In this document: positions 1 to 9,195 of the stretch, piece after piece | Numbering within the stretch: position 1 is the first letter of the stretch | Layout: every line of letters begins with the position of its first letter | From: Oscillospiraceae bacterium | GTDB taxonomy: Bacteria > Bacillota > Clostridia > Oscillospirales > Oscillospiraceae | Length of the DNA stretch: 64,000 nt | Direction: 5' to 3' | Assembly: GCA_009780435.1 (NCBI GenBank) | Contig: WRAB01000004.1 | Coordinates: 62,001 to 126,000 of the forward strand | Program-made: the position numbers and the translations under genes | The notes under the pieces: generated by a model | The model's input: the letters and a program-made list of their open reading frames with translations, nothing else | Database searches by the model: none | Told to the model about the DNA's origin: nothing

Positions 1-243
1 CCCCGTCAGAGCCAGAAGAAAAATCAACGGCTTCATGCCACGGAGCAAAAGCCGCAGCTTCACGTTGGAGACAATAATCATAATTGCCAAATAGAGCGCC
101 ACAACCCCAAAAGCGATGGGAGTACGGGCCGTGAACACGCAGACGAGATAGACGATGGTCATCAAGAGCTTTGTCCTGGGGTCGAGCCGGTGGATGAACG
201 TATTCCCCGGGAAATACTGGCCCAGGGTGATGTCTTTCAGCAT
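1..243 (-). CDS. ecfT: EcfT, ECF transporter transmembrane subunit (partial, N-terminal part)
   Basis: The leftward reading frame opens with MLKDITLGQYFPGN and continues HRLDPRTKLL, the characteristic N-terminus of the EcfT transmembrane coupling protein, followed by two hydrophobic segments. It runs off the left edge, so only about 81 residues are present. EcfT couples the two ATPases to substrate-binding S components for vitamin or metal uptake in the cytoplasmic membrane. The ATG overlaps the last codons of ecfA2 by 7 bp, which indicates translational coupling in an ecfA1-ecfA2-ecfT operon. No S component is in the window, so the substrate is unknown; group II modules serve several S components. 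Confidence 0.9.
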   Translation of the reverse strand, partial: MLKDITLGQYFPGNTFIHRLDPRTKLLMTIVYLVCVFTARTPIAFGVVALYLAIMIIVSNVKLRLLLRGMKPLIFLLALTG

Positions 244-1103
244 CCTGCCACCTCCCGTTTATACGCCAGCAGTGCCTGGACGGCCTGCTCCACTGTGAAA
301 ATATCGCCGGGGAGATCAATCCCCATGGCCCGGAGCCGTAAGGCCACACGGGTGATCTCCGGCAGGTCCAGGCCCATCTGCTCCAGGGCATCCCCTTGGG
401 CGAATATCTCCCCACGGGTGCCGGTCATGGCGACTTTGCCGTCGCTCATCACCGCGATTCGATCCACCGTCCGGGCGATCTCCTCCATGCTGTGGGTCAC
501 CAGGATCACGGTAGCGCCTGTCTCCCGGTGGAATGTGCGGATATTGTCCAATATCTCTGTCCGGCCCCGTGGGTCCAGCCCAGCCGTAGGCTCGTCTAAG
601 ATGAGCACCTTTGGCTTCATGGCCATAACTCCCGCAATGGCCGCCCGGCGCTTTTGTCCACCGGAGAGGACAAATGGGGATTTCTCCAGATGCGCCGCCC
701 CCAGCCCAACCAGTGCGGCGGCCTCCCGCACCCGCTGGTCGATCTCCGATTTCGAAAGCCCCATATTCTTCGGCCCGAAAGCGATATCCTTGTAGACAGA
801 TTCCTCAAAGAGCTGATATTCCGGGTATTGAAACACCAGTCCCACTTGAAATCGGACAGATCGGGTCAGGGCCTTGGATTGGTGGATATCCTCCCCCTGA
901 AACAGCACCCGACCCGACGTGGGAGTCAAAAGCCCGTTCAAATGTTGCATCAGGGTGGACTTTCCGCTACCCGTGTGGCCGATGATCCCCACAAATTCCC
1001 CCGGATGAGCAGCAAAATCAACACCTACAATGGCCGTGCGCTCAAAGGGCGTCCCTACGCTGTAGGTATGGGTTAAATTTTCAGTCCGGATAATGGGGTT
1101 CAA
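237..1103 (-). CDS. ecfA2: ECF transporter ATP-binding protein EcfA2
   Basis: A 288-residue ABC ATPase. The Walker A motif GHTGSGKST lies at about residues 42-50, a Q-loop at VFQYPEYQLF, the signature LSGGQKRR at about 147, Walker B LILDEPTAGLDP follows, and the H-loop is VTHSMEE. The QYPEYQLF segment and the C-terminal extension are typical of EcfA2. It should pair with EcfA1 as the cytoplasmic ATPase heterodimer of an energy-coupling-factor importer. The start is TTG at 1103, chosen because AGGAG lies 9 nt upstream. It follows ecfA1 by 12 bp and overlaps ecfT. Confidence 0.95.
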   Translation of the reverse strand: MNPIIRTENLTHTYSVGTPFERTAIVGVDFAAHPGEFVGIIGHTGSGKSTLMQHLNGLLTPTSGRVLFQGEDIHQSKALTRSVRFQVGLVFQYPEYQLFEESVYKDIAFGPKNMGLSKSEIDQRVREAAALVGLGAAHLEKSPFVLSGGQKRRAAIAGVMAMKPKVLILDEPTAGLDPRGRTEILDNIRTFHRETGATVILVTHSMEEIARTVDRIAVMSDGKVAMTGTRGEIFAQGDALEQMGLDLPEITRVALRLRAMGIDLPGDIFTVEQAVQALLAYKREVAGC

Positions 1104-1115
1104 TGGCGGATTCTC

Positions 1116-1964
1116 CTATTTGCTTATGGAATCATAGATCGTCTGCGCACAGGCCGTCACATCAAGGGCGTCCAACGGCACGTTTAGTCCCATTTGGCCC
1201 AGGGCAAACAATAGGGCCGTGGTCTCTGGCGGAGCCAAGCCCAGCTCTGACAGTTTTTCCACTTGTGTGAAGACATGGACAGGTGTGCCGTCCAAGACGA
1301 TCTCGCCGTCAGACAACACCACCAGGCGGTCAGCGTCAATGCACTCGTTCATGTGGTGGGTGATGAGCGCCACAGTAATGCCATGCTCCCGGCAGAGCTG
1401 TTTGACCGTATCAATGACCTCCTTGCGCCCCTGTGGGTCCAACATGGCCGTGGGCTCGTCCAGCACAATGAGCCGTGGGCGCATGGCGATGATGCCTGCG
1501 ATGGCCACCCGCTGTTTCTGTCCGCCTGACAGCAGGTGGGGCGCGTGGAGCCGGTAGTCATACATATCGACGGCCTTCAGCGCCGCGTCCACCCGGCGGC
1601 GGATATCTTCCGGGGGTAGGCCGAGATTCTCCGGAGCGAAGGCCACGTCGTCCTCTACAAGGTTGCTCACAATCTGGTTGTCCGGGTTCTGGAACACCAC
1701 CCCCACCCGGCGGCGGATTTCCAGCAGGAGGGTTCTATCCATTGTGTCCAGGCCCTCTACATACACCTTGCCCCCCGTGGGGAGCAGTATCCCATTTGAG
1801 AGCTTTGCCAGCGTACTCTTCCCACTGCCATTGTGGCCGACAATCGCCACAAAGCTGCCGGATTCAATGGATAAGTCGATCTCTTTCAGCACCAGCGCAC
1901 CGGACACGCCCGGCTCTGTCTGATATTGGAACGAGAGGCGCTGGGTTTCAAATATCTGCTCCAT
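1116..1964 (-). CDS. ecfA1: ECF transporter ATP-binding protein EcfA1
   Basis: A 282-residue ABC ATPase with Walker A GHNGSGKST (about residues 43-51), Q-loop VFQNPDNQIV, signature LSGGQKQR, Walker B LIVLDEPTAMLDP and switch histidine in ITHHMNE. The QNPDNQ Q-loop is the usual EcfA1 form. It is the first ATPase gene of the ecfA1-ecfA2-ecfT operon and begins 3 bp after the stop of the upstream methyltransferase gene, so the four genes are probably co-transcribed. In many Firmicutes this cluster sits by ribosomal protein genes; here it does not. Confidence 0.95.
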   Translation of the reverse strand: MEQIFETQRLSFQYQTEPGVSGALVLKEIDLSIESGSFVAIVGHNGSGKSTLAKLSNGILLPTGGKVYVEGLDTMDRTLLLEIRRRVGVVFQNPDNQIVSNLVEDDVAFAPENLGLPPEDIRRRVDAALKAVDMYDYRLHAPHLLSGGQKQRVAIAGIIAMRPRLIVLDEPTAMLDPQGRKEVIDTVKQLCREHGITVALITHHMNECIDADRLVVLSDGEIVLDGTPVHVFTQVEKLSELGLAPPETTALLFALGQMGLNVPLDALDVTACAQTIYDSISK

Positions 1965-1967
1965 GAT

Positions 1968-2831
1968 TTACTCCCGCCACCAGCGGCATGTGGCGCCGCA
2001 GGGTAATATGAGGCCGCTCTCCGTCACGGGCAGACCCAATTCCCGGCTCTCGGCGATACCGCCGAACCGCTTGACGAAAATCTCCTCGCAGATATACGTC
2101 AGCACGGCGGGACTCAAGCCCGTGGTGTAGGAGTTTAATACCACAAAAGACGCTTCCGGACTCAAAATTTGGCCGGTGAGTTCCACGAAGTCGTAGAGGC
2201 TGTCTTCTAGTTTCCAGACCTCGCCCCCCGGTCCCCGGCCGTAACTGGGCGGATCCAGGATAATCCCATCGTATTTCCGCCCACGGCGGATCTCCCGCTG
2301 GACGAATTTGAGGCAGTCATCCACAATCCAGCGGATGGGGTGATCAGTAAGGCCAGATAATTGGGCGTTTTCCCTGGCCCAGGTCACCATGCCCCGGGCC
2401 GCATCCACATGGCAAACCGTAGCGCCCGCCGCTGCCGCCGCCACTGTGGCCCCGCCTGTATAGGCGAAGAGATTTAACACTTGCAGGGGTTGATCCGCCG
2501 CCTCGATCTGTGTCCGGATAAAGTCCCAGTTGGCCGCCTGTTCCGGGAAGAGGCCCGTATGCTTGAAATTCATAGGCCCTACGGCAAAATGGAGGTCGCC
2601 ATAGCCAACCTGCCATTTCTCCGGCAGATTCTTGCGCTCCCACTGGCCGCCGCCGGTCTTGCTCCGCAGATATCGCCCGTCATACTCCCGCCAACCGGGA
2701 TGACGGCACTCTGTCTTCCAGATGACCTGGGGATCCGGGCGCACCAGGAGCTTGTCCCCCCAGCGCTCTAGCTTTTCTCCATCGGAGCAGTCTAAGACTT
2801 CAAAGTCCGTCCACTTGTCAGCAATCCACAT
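1968..2831 (-). CDS. Class I SAM-dependent methyltransferase, RlmI-like core
   Basis: 287 residues. The SAM-binding motif I is NLFAYTGGATVAAAAAG (about residues 119-135), followed by the acidic loop HVDAARG and the catalytic DPPSYGRG motif at about 193. This arrangement is that of the COG1092-type rRNA cytosine methyltransferase core (RlmI/RlmK family), but the protein lacks the N-terminal PUA domain of RlmI, so the substrate cannot be assigned. The ATG start is preceded by AGAGGA. The gene leads the ecf operon, and a palindromic repeat element lies upstream. Confidence 0.8.
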   Translation of the reverse strand: MWIADKWTDFEVLDCSDGEKLERWGDKLLVRPDPQVIWKTECRHPGWREYDGRYLRSKTGGGQWERKNLPEKWQVGYGDLHFAVGPMNFKHTGLFPEQAANWDFIRTQIEAADQPLQVLNLFAYTGGATVAAAAAGATVCHVDAARGMVTWARENAQLSGLTDHPIRWIVDDCLKFVQREIRRGRKYDGIILDPPSYGRGPGGEVWKLEDSLYDFVELTGQILSPEASFVVLNSYTTGLSPAVLTYICEEIFVKRFGGIAESRELGLPVTESGLILPCGATCRWWRE

Positions 2832-2875
2832 AAGAGTCCTCTTCTACGAGAAGTTGTATCCCTTTTCTACCGGGG

Positions 2876-2919
2876 GCTATTTTCCCCCGCCTTTGGCGGG
2901 GGAAAACGCAGAAAATAGC
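2876..2919. repeat. GC-rich intergenic palindrome, copy 1
   Basis: The core is TTTTCCCCCGCC, loop TTT, GGCGGGGGAAAA (2880-2906), nested in a second pair of arms GCTATTTTC and GAAAATAGC. It belongs to a family of similar palindromes found at several intergenic sites in this window. It lies between the sleB-like gene and the methyltransferase gene, both leftward. Confidence 0.7.
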
Positions 2920-2984
2920 TTTTGAGGTAACACTTCTTTCTACCGCTGGATATTGTACCACCTTTTCCACCGTTTGGCAAATGA

Positions 2985-3018
2985 AAAACAGGCCGGAGAT
3001 AAGGCTCCGGCCTGTTTT
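2985..3018 (-). terminator. Rho-independent terminator after the SleB-like gene
   Basis: An almost perfect hairpin with arms AAAACAGGCCGGAG and CTCCGGCCTGTTTT and a short loop, placed 15 bp past the stop of the leftward SleB-like gene. Poly-T on the minus strand comes from the stem base. Confidence 0.85.
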
Positions 3019-3032
3019 GAAATACTCTATTT

Positions 3033-4070
3033 TTATACCTGTCGACCATAGCTGAAGTAAGTCGTACTTCCTAACACCGGACAGAAAATCGTATGGTGTA
3101 CCCGTCCCTGCGAAAACTCGGCCTGGAATACTACGTTGGACGGTAAGAACCGTTCTCCGTTGAGTAGTCGTTGTGCATTGTTAAAGGCCCGGTCAGAGAT
3201 ATGGATCGACATCCAGCCGCCTCGTCCGACAAAGGCGTATTGTCCCGGCTGTTGGATGATACCAGAAATCGTATTAGCGGGGAAATCCGGGTGAGCCACT
3301 CGGTTGAGCACCACGTTGCCCACCATGAGCTGATGCTCGTCCGACAACCAGTTAGAACCGGCCTCGTGCATGATGGTCAGGGCCAACCAGAAGAGATCGT
3401 CGTGTTGACTGGAAGTCGCTCCACTGCCGCCAGATGTACCGGGCGCTTGTGGCGGGGGCGGTACGGTGTTGTTTGCCACAGCGGCAGGAGTTGGAATAAT
3501 CGTCGGTCTGCCGCCCTCATAGGGGGCCAAGAAGATGTCTCTGGACCAGCCGGTAATCTCACCATCGGTAATCCGCACCCAGCCCTCTACACCGTTTTCC
3601 AGGAATGTGACAACTGTGCCATAGGTAAATGCACCGACCCGGTCATATTCGGCCTCTGGGCCGGAACGGATGTTCTTGCTGGCGGCGACAACCCGGAACT
3701 GAACGGGATGATCTTCAATGGTCGTGACTTCCAGGGTGATCATGTGGGCCGCAATGGCCACTGCAATCTCTTCGGCGGTCTCATAGGTGGTGAAAAATGC
3801 CGTGGGTCTGTAATCAAGGCCCTGGGATTCAATTTTCAAGTTTCTCTGCAACTCCGCTCTAGCCCCTTCTAACAGGGCTGCTTCGCTGCCGTCGACACAG
3901 GCGGCCATCATAATGGCCAAGTAGTCGACATCTTCCTCGTAAGTCAATCTGCTCTGATCTATAGAAGATATGTCAACGGTAGCCGAAGCAATCGGACCCG
4001 TGATCAAGACAAGCAACAAACAAAAACAAATTAGTCGTCGTCTCATTTTCTCCTGTAACCTCTTTTCCAC
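3033..4070 (-). CDS. SleB/CwlJ-type cell wall hydrolase with SH3b domain
   Basis: 345 residues. There is an N-terminal signal/anchor segment (about 10-30), an SH3-like stretch at about 125-180 (NIRSGPEAEYDRVGAF...GWVRI), a Pro-rich linker (about 190-215), and a C-terminal hydrolase_2 domain with the catalytic-type glutamate in IMHEAGSNW and NVVLNRV downstream. Enzymes of this family cut spore cortex or vegetative peptidoglycan outside the membrane. A spore-cortex role fits a spore-former, but the SH3b domain also suits vegetative wall remodelling. Two starts are possible: GTG at 4070 behind GAGG, and ATG at 4046 behind AGGAG with only 3 nt spacing. Confidence 0.85.
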   Translation of the reverse strand: MEKRLQEKMRRRLICFCLLLVLITGPIASATVDISSIDQSRLTYEEDVDYLAIMMAACVDGSEAALLEGARAELQRNLKIESQGLDYRPTAFFTTYETAEEIAVAIAAHMITLEVTTIEDHPVQFRVVAASKNIRSGPEAEYDRVGAFTYGTVVTFLENGVEGWVRITDGEITGWSRDIFLAPYEGGRPTIIPTPAAVANNTVPPPPQAPGTSGGSGATSSQHDDLFWLALTIMHEAGSNWLSDEHQLMVGNVVLNRVAHPDFPANTISGIIQQPGQYAFVGRGGWMSIHISDRAFNNAQRLLNGERFLPSNVVFQAEFSQGRVHHTIFCPVLGSTTYFSYGRQV

Positions 4071-4332
4071 TTATCCTCACTCTTTTGTAACCCGTTTGTT
4101 ACAATTTGTAACGACTATACCACAACTTTCCCACAATTGCAAGAGGGTTTTTGAAATCCGTTTATGGTAAACTGCATTTTTCCATGCAATTATCTGATAT
4201 ATTCGATTATTTTTTCGTATTTTCATCATTTTTTCAAAGAAATGTGGAAGCTCTATCTTTTGATTTTCTGCATGATCAACGGAAAATTGCCATTATGTCA
4301 CCTGCGTACTATATATTTTGCCCGAATATGGA

Positions 4333-5535
4333 TTACGCTTCCAAAAACCAGGGCGTCTCCCGCCACTCGCTCCCCCCCCGCTGCTGATCCGTACCCTGAA
4401 AGCAGAGGGCCTGTAAATCCGTCACGGCGCTCTCTATCTCGGCAATCTGGTTCTCCCGGATTCCCAGTTGTCTGATCTGACCGGGGCGACTGATGACGGG
4501 GGCAGTCGCTGTCTCAGCCATTTGGCGGAGTAGTCCCCTGCCTGTATCATTGGCGGCCAGTATTTTAATATAGGGGGGTATCTCCGGCCGATGGGCCGAG
4601 GTCATCCCCAGACTCATATTGAATAGTAGCCGGCGGATGCGGGAGCGGTGATAGCGTTTTGTCTTTACCAGTTCTATCAGTTCCGCCACACTCGTCGCCC
4701 TGGACGCCATGTTACGAATCCGCTGGCTTAAGCCCTCGCTGTCGTCTAGATAGCCCTCCCCTGGGGCCGGTGCGCTGCGGCGGAGCAGGGTCAGTACCAC
4801 TGCGTCCAATTGATCCAACCCCGCTGGTCCTCTCCCCTGCCTTAACTCTTCCCGGAATATCTCGGCGGCGCTCTCCGGCATGTAGCGCCAGACCTGGGCC
4901 GTATCTTCCGCTGGATCACGGATCAAACTGCGCAGATGGGTGGCGGAGGCATAGCCCCCTGCCGGAGTCCGGCTGTGGTGATCAACGCCCCGGCGCAATG
5001 TTGGTAGAGGGGTCATAGGGGCATCTAACCGGGCGATAGCCCGCAGGTATTCAATCGCTAGCAGATTATTGGGCGTTTTCAAGATAGTCCCAATTCCCTC
5101 CCCCAGAGCCTGATCCAACCCACGCTGACAGGCTAGGCCATAGGGGACGCCCTTTTCCATCTCCGCAGAGATCAGCGCCTGGGTCTCAGGCGTGTTGAGG
5201 CTTTGGGCCACGGCGGTCAGTTTTTCCATGTCTGCCGTCTCGCAGCCGAAGGCCAGATGGAGATCCGGCAACCCCGTAGCCGCCAAGATCGCCACAGCTC
5301 CTCTAGCAAACGGCTCGGCGGAGCTCAACACATAGGGACACGGCAACTCCACCACCAAATCCGCACCGCATCGCACCGCCGCCTGCGCCCTGGCCCGCTT
5401 ATGGAAAATCGCCAGATCCCCCCGCTGGACAGCGTTACCGCTCATAATACAGATCACGGCCCCCCGACCAGCTCGAATGGGTGCCGTATGGCCCCGGTGA
5501 AAGGGGTTAAATTCTGATACGATCCCTGTGACCAT
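4333..5535 (-). CDS. tmcAL: tRNA(Met) cytidine acetate ligase TmcAL (YlbM family)
   Basis: About 400 residues starting MVTGIVSEFNPFHRGH, the nucleotidyltransferase-like HxGH signature of the YlbM/TmcAL family. The conserved block MSGNAVQRGDLAIFHKRARAQAAVRCGADLVVELP follows, also diagnostic. The enzyme activates acetate with ATP to make N4-acetylcytidine at the wobble position of elongator tRNA(Met). ATG at 5535 is chosen over the upstream TTG because AGGAG lies 6 nt before it. The gene is divergent from ackA, the acetate kinase gene, a neighbourhood common in clostridia. Confidence 0.92.
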   Translation of the reverse strand: MVTGIVSEFNPFHRGHTAPIRAGRGAVICIMSGNAVQRGDLAIFHKRARAQAAVRCGADLVVELPCPYVLSSAEPFARGAVAILAATGLPDLHLAFGCETADMEKLTAVAQSLNTPETQALISAEMEKGVPYGLACQRGLDQALGEGIGTILKTPNNLLAIEYLRAIARLDAPMTPLPTLRRGVDHHSRTPAGGYASATHLRSLIRDPAEDTAQVWRYMPESAAEIFREELRQGRGPAGLDQLDAVVLTLLRRSAPAPGEGYLDDSEGLSQRIRNMASRATSVAELIELVKTKRYHRSRIRRLLFNMSLGMTSAHRPEIPPYIKILAANDTGRGLLRQMAETATAPVISRPGQIRQLGIRENQIAEIESAVTDLQALCFQGTDQQRGGSEWRETPWFLEA

Positions 5536-5577
5536 GTGCGTCTCCTGCAAAAAATACTTGTCATTTTTACAATTTGC

Positions 5578-5613
5578 GTTTAAACTGTTATAGGTTAGAC
5601 AACCAGTTTAAAC
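5578..5613. promoter_or_regulatory. Inverted repeat between tmcAL and ackA
   Basis: Perfect 10-bp arms GTTTAAACTG and CAGTTTAAAC are separated by 16 bp. The site lies in the 164-bp divergent region, 43 bp from the tmcAL start and about 87 bp from the ackA start. It could be a protein-binding operator or a leader hairpin for the ackA transcript; the sequence does not decide. Confidence 0.5.
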
Positions 5614-5699
5614 CCTTTCCAGGTAAAAAGCAAGGGTGCGTCACTTATAATAGAGATAGCCTTGTTACAAATATTATATTATATAGTAGAGGTGTAGGT

Positions 5700-6896
5700 A
5701 TGAAAGTTTTAGTCATCAACGCAGGTAGTTCTTCTCTCAAATATCAGCTCTTCGACATGACCGATGAGCGAGTTTTGGCCAAAGGGCTCTGTGAGCGCAT
5801 CGGGATCGACGGCCACATTAAACATACGCCGCTATTAGACGGCAAAGCCGTCTTTGATGAAGATATCCCCCTCCCCGACCACGCCGCCGCCATCGCCATC
5901 GTCTTGGAGAAGATGACCAGCGCCGAGTCCGGCGTCATTGCCGACATGGGTGAAATCTCCGCTGTGGGCCACCGGGTCGTCCACGGTGGGGAGAACTTCT
6001 CCGCCTCTACTTTAATCAATGACGAGGTGCTAGCCGCCATTGAGGCCTGCATCCCCTTAGCCCCCCTCCACAACCCGGCCAACATCACGGGGATCACCGC
6101 CTGCCAGGCCGTCATGGGCGATGTGCCCCAGGTGGCGGTCTTTGATACGGCCTTCCACCAGACCATGCCGGGTCAGGCCTATATGTACGCCCTGCCCTAC
6201 AATTATTACGAGCAATACAAAGTCCGCCGCTACGGATTCCACGGCACCAGCCATCGCTACGTGGCGGAACGGGCCGCCGCCATGCTGGGCAAACCCCTCT
6301 CTGAACTCAAATTGATCTCTTGCCACATGGGCAACGGCTCCTCCGTGGCCGCCATCGACGGGGGGAAGAGCGTGGACACCTCTATGGGCTTTACGCCCCT
6401 GGCCGGTCTCCCCATGGGCACCCGTGTGGGTGATATCGACGCCGGGATCATTGAGTTTTTGATGGGGAAAGAAAATCTCTCCATCGGTGAGATGCTGGGT
6501 GTACTCAACAAGAAGTCCGGTGTCTTGGGCGTCTCCGGCGTCTCCTCAGATTTCCGTGATCTGGAGGACGCCGTCCTGGAGGGCAACGAGCGGGCCAAAC
6601 TGGCGCTACAAGTGTTCCGCTACCACGTATCCAAGTTCATCGGCGCCTACGCCGTGGCCATGGGCGGCGTGGACGCCGTGATCTTCACCGCCGGCGTCGG
6701 CGAAAACGGAATCAACGACCGGGAGGCCATCTGCAAAAACCTGGGCGTCCTCGGCATTGAGCTGGACCCGGTGAAGAACCAGGTCCGGGCAAAAGAGACC
6801 GACATCTCCGCCGCCGGTTCCCGGGGCCGGGTACTGGTCATCCCCACCAACGAAGAACTGGTCATTGCACGGGATACACGGGAGATTATTGCGTAA
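5700..6896 (+). CDS. ackA: Acetate kinase AckA
   Basis: 398 residues beginning MKVLVINAGSSSLKYQLFD, with the family motifs VGHRVVHGG, HNPANI, AFHQTMP, GFHGTSHRYV, HMGNGSSVAAIDGG and FTAGVGENG. It interconverts acetyl phosphate plus ADP with acetate plus ATP in fermentative energy metabolism. The ATG at 5700 follows GAGGTG; an upstream in-frame start would add 42 unrelated residues and is rejected. No pta gene is adjacent. The last codons (ARDTREIIA) and the following terminator are partly duplicated at about 16.0 kb. Confidence 0.98.
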   Translation: MKVLVINAGSSSLKYQLFDMTDERVLAKGLCERIGIDGHIKHTPLLDGKAVFDEDIPLPDHAAAIAIVLEKMTSAESGVIADMGEISAVGHRVVHGGENFSASTLINDEVLAAIEACIPLAPLHNPANITGITACQAVMGDVPQVAVFDTAFHQTMPGQAYMYALPYNYYEQYKVRRYGFHGTSHRYVAERAAAMLGKPLSELKLISCHMGNGSSVAAIDGGKSVDTSMGFTPLAGLPMGTRVGDIDAGIIEFLMGKENLSIGEMLGVLNKKSGVLGVSGVSSDFRDLEDAVLEGNERAKLALQVFRYHVSKFIGAYAVAMGGVDAVIFTAGVGENGINDREAICKNLGVLGIELDPVKNQVRAKETDISAAGSRGRVLVIPTNEELVIARDTREIIA

Positions 6897-6964
6897 TACA
6901 ACCCATTTGATAGAAAGCTAGAAAACGCCCTGTATTTTGAGCCAATCAGCTCAAATACAGGGCG
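6863..6964. repeat. Left copy of ackA 3' end plus terminator direct repeat
   Basis: This is the end of ackA and its terminator. The 16-mer CACGGGATACACGGGA and flanking bases recur at 16030-16125 with mismatches, followed there too by a hairpin with the same CGCCCTG and CTCAAAAT-type arms. The two copies bracket the glycan operon in direct orientation. Confidence 0.75.
6926..6964. terminator. Bidirectional terminator between ackA and the glycan operon
   Basis: Arms CGCCCTGTATTTTGAGC and GCTCAAATACAGGGCG form a strong hairpin between convergent genes, with T-rich flanks on both sides (CTCTTT rightward, GTTTTC leftward). Confidence 0.85.
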
Positions 6965-6983
6965 CTCTTTATCAAGCCACTCC

Positions 6984-8657
6984 CTAAAAGTCTTCTGACA
7001 CCCGTATGAACAACATGCCATCTATGACCTGCATCGAACCTTCTGCAGGGAATACTGCCAACTCGGAAAGCGCTTCATAATGTTCTTCACGTAGCGCCTC
7101 GTCTCGGAGAAAACGCAGAGTCAGGCTCTCACCCAAAAAGGTATGGAAAAAATATGTGTAGGCGAACGGATTATTGATGAGTGCATTCGTAGTCCCAAAC
7201 CCGACCATTGCATTATGTGCAGATAGCTGGTGCATTACCATAGTGCTACTTGCGCTGTGATGGCCTACGAGGACGACGGGCATCCCCTCTTCATATCCCG
7301 GAAAGGCTCTGACACGCCCCGCCAGCGTTGAGGAGATGTGATATACCTGTCTCAACGCTAAATCTGTTTGCAGATAGTTGCCGTTGAGTACGACAAAATA
7401 ATTGTAGGGCGCAAACAGGAGCACAGCCAGAGAAATCCAACAGGCAAACGCCCCAAGGTGTTTTTTTACAGAGGACTGAATGCCCTGCAGGGACACCTCT
7501 AGTCTGTCCAGCAAGGATATGAGCAATACGAATACCAGCACTGACGCATAGAGTAACATGAGATAGATAAAATGCGCTCCCATTATATAAATCGCATTGA
7601 CCGCCAGTGGGAAGAGCAGGGCAAACAGGGCGAGCAGACATAGATACGGCATGGTATGCCACATCCGCCGCTTTCTGTCTTTGGAGCTTTCTCTCTGGGC
7701 CTTCGCTCCTGACCAGTTTTTCGCCGCAATCAATGCCATCATTGCCGGGATAAGAATGAGGGGCAAGGTAAATATGAGTCTACTGACCCTTTGTAATCGC
7801 GCAGACAAAAACCAATATGGGTGCTGTGTAAAGAACGTGAAAAATTCCCGATATGCCGTTCTGATCTGGCTAGGGAGTTCGGTCAGAGAAATTCGACCCA
7901 TTTGATCTATACCCTGATACGCGGTAAGCGAAACATCCCTTATCCGAAGCGTAAGCCACAGGATAACAAAGTATAAAATCAGCCCCAAAGCCAAACAGGC
8001 AGCATATTTGATGCCTCGTAATAAAATCGTTTTTGCGCTCTCTTTTTTGCTGAGCGTATCGAGTATCAGCATAATCAGGAAAAGTCCCGCTGTAAACGTG
8101 ATATACGTCTGAACAATGCCGAGAGATAGCGCCAGAAGTATGGCGCCGAATATAACGCCGAAGCGAAACTTCCTGCTCAGATAAGCGCTGAGACAGGCGA
8201 GGAGAATGCTCAAAAAGATAGAGTCCGCCACTTGAATATACGCAAAGACAACACCCGCCGCCGGGAAGGTCGCTAGGATTAGCCCAATCAAAATCGCACA
8301 GTATGTGCGTTTGATCTCCAGACATGCCACTATGATAGAGGCCGTAATCGAGAGGTATAAAACGGACATCAGTCCGGTCACCCAGGGCGTGGGGATATAG
8401 CCGGTGAATAGAATGGCGATCTCCTGTAGCCATCTCCCACTTGAAAGCGTGGGGGGTGAATTTGTTGGCGACGAAGGCGAAAAATAAGCAAAGTAAGATA
8501 TGCCATCGTGATTGACAAGGAAATTGGCGAGCATGTATCCATGTACGAGCAAGCCAAATATAAATGTGGCGGCAAATGTGAGTTTAATCGTTCTGGGGAT
8601 GTTTTGCCAAAGGCCGCCTAATGCCTGCCCTGGAGACGAAAAAATACTATCTCGCAT
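6984..8657 (-). CDS. GtrII-like polytopic membrane glucosyltransferase
   Basis: 557 residues with about ten hydrophobic segments. The first extracellular loop has NHDGISYFAYFSP and SSGRWLQE, matching the D...GRW pattern of the glucosyl-transferase II family (Pfam Glucos_trans_II). These GT-C-like proteins take a sugar from a lipid carrier on the outer face of the membrane and attach it to a surface polymer. It is the last gene of the leftward glycan operon, which also holds the matching GtrB-like enzyme and an SMR pair. The acceptor polymer is not known. ATG at 8657 follows AAGGTGG. Confidence 0.78.
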   Translation of the reverse strand: MRDSIFSSPGQALGGLWQNIPRTIKLTFAATFIFGLLVHGYMLANFLVNHDGISYFAYFSPSSPTNSPPTLSSGRWLQEIAILFTGYIPTPWVTGLMSVLYLSITASIIVACLEIKRTYCAILIGLILATFPAAGVVFAYIQVADSIFLSILLACLSAYLSRKFRFGVIFGAILLALSLGIVQTYITFTAGLFLIMLILDTLSKKESAKTILLRGIKYAACLALGLILYFVILWLTLRIRDVSLTAYQGIDQMGRISLTELPSQIRTAYREFFTFFTQHPYWFLSARLQRVSRLIFTLPLILIPAMMALIAAKNWSGAKAQRESSKDRKRRMWHTMPYLCLLALFALLFPLAVNAIYIMGAHFIYLMLLYASVLVFVLLISLLDRLEVSLQGIQSSVKKHLGAFACWISLAVLLFAPYNYFVVLNGNYLQTDLALRQVYHISSTLAGRVRAFPGYEEGMPVVLVGHHSASSTMVMHQLSAHNAMVGFGTTNALINNPFAYTYFFHTFLGESLTLRFLRDEALREEHYEALSELAVFPAEGSMQVIDGMLFIRVSEDF

Positions 8658-8668
8658 AAAAAGCCACC

Positions 8669-9190
8669 TTACTTTTCACAGTTTTCACACGACTGCGCCG
8701 GAGCGGATACCCTGGCCCCGCAACAGCAGACATAGCCTACGCCTCTCGCGGGGTTCCCTACAACCAAAGTGTGCGGCGGGACATCTTTCGTGACCACTGC
8801 ACCCGCGCCTATCAGTGCATATTCCCCAATTGTAACACCGCAGAGAATTGTTGCATTTGCGCCAATTGACGCACCTTTTTTCACCAACGTTTCAGTGATT
8901 TCCCAATTCTGATTCGTTGCACGGGGGAACATATCGTTCGTAAATGTCATAGATGGCCCCAAAAACACATCATCCTCGATGGTTACACCGTTATAGACAT
9001 TGACATTGTTTTGGATCTTCACATTGCTCCCGATGGTCACGCCGGTATCAATGTATACATTTTTACTGACGATGCAGTTTTTTCCAACCTTTGCGTTTTC
9101 CCGCACTTGCGCGAGGTTCCAAATCTTTGTATTCTCGCCGATTTCCGCTTGCTGACTCACATCAGCCGTCGCATGAATAAAAGTCCCCAT
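8669..9190 (-). CDS. Left-handed beta-helix acetyltransferase, WlbB/FdtC-like
   Basis: 173 residues made mainly of hexapeptide repeats ([50 protein letters not shown]). The segment [16 protein letters not shown] is typical of sugar-nucleotide N-acetyltransferases such as WlbB/WbpD and FdtC. A C-terminal CCC...CENC cluster could bind zinc, as in some members. It probably acetylates the amino group installed by the neighbouring aminotransferase, whose stop codon lies 5 bp upstream. The exact sugar is not determined. Confidence 0.82.
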   Translation of the reverse strand: MGTFIHATADVSQQAEIGENTKIWNLAQVRENAKVGKNCIVSKNVYIDTGVTIGSNVKIQNNVNVYNGVTIEDDVFLGPSMTFTNDMFPRATNQNWEITETLVKKGASIGANATILCGVTIGEYALIGAGAVVTKDVPPHTLVVGNPARGVGYVCCCGARVSAPAQSCENCEK

Positions 9191-9195
9191 ATTAT

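Noticed and set aside
5574-5699. Upstream extension of ackA by 42 codons
   Set aside because: The added residues match no acetate kinase, and a good GAGGTG site precedes the ATG at 5700.
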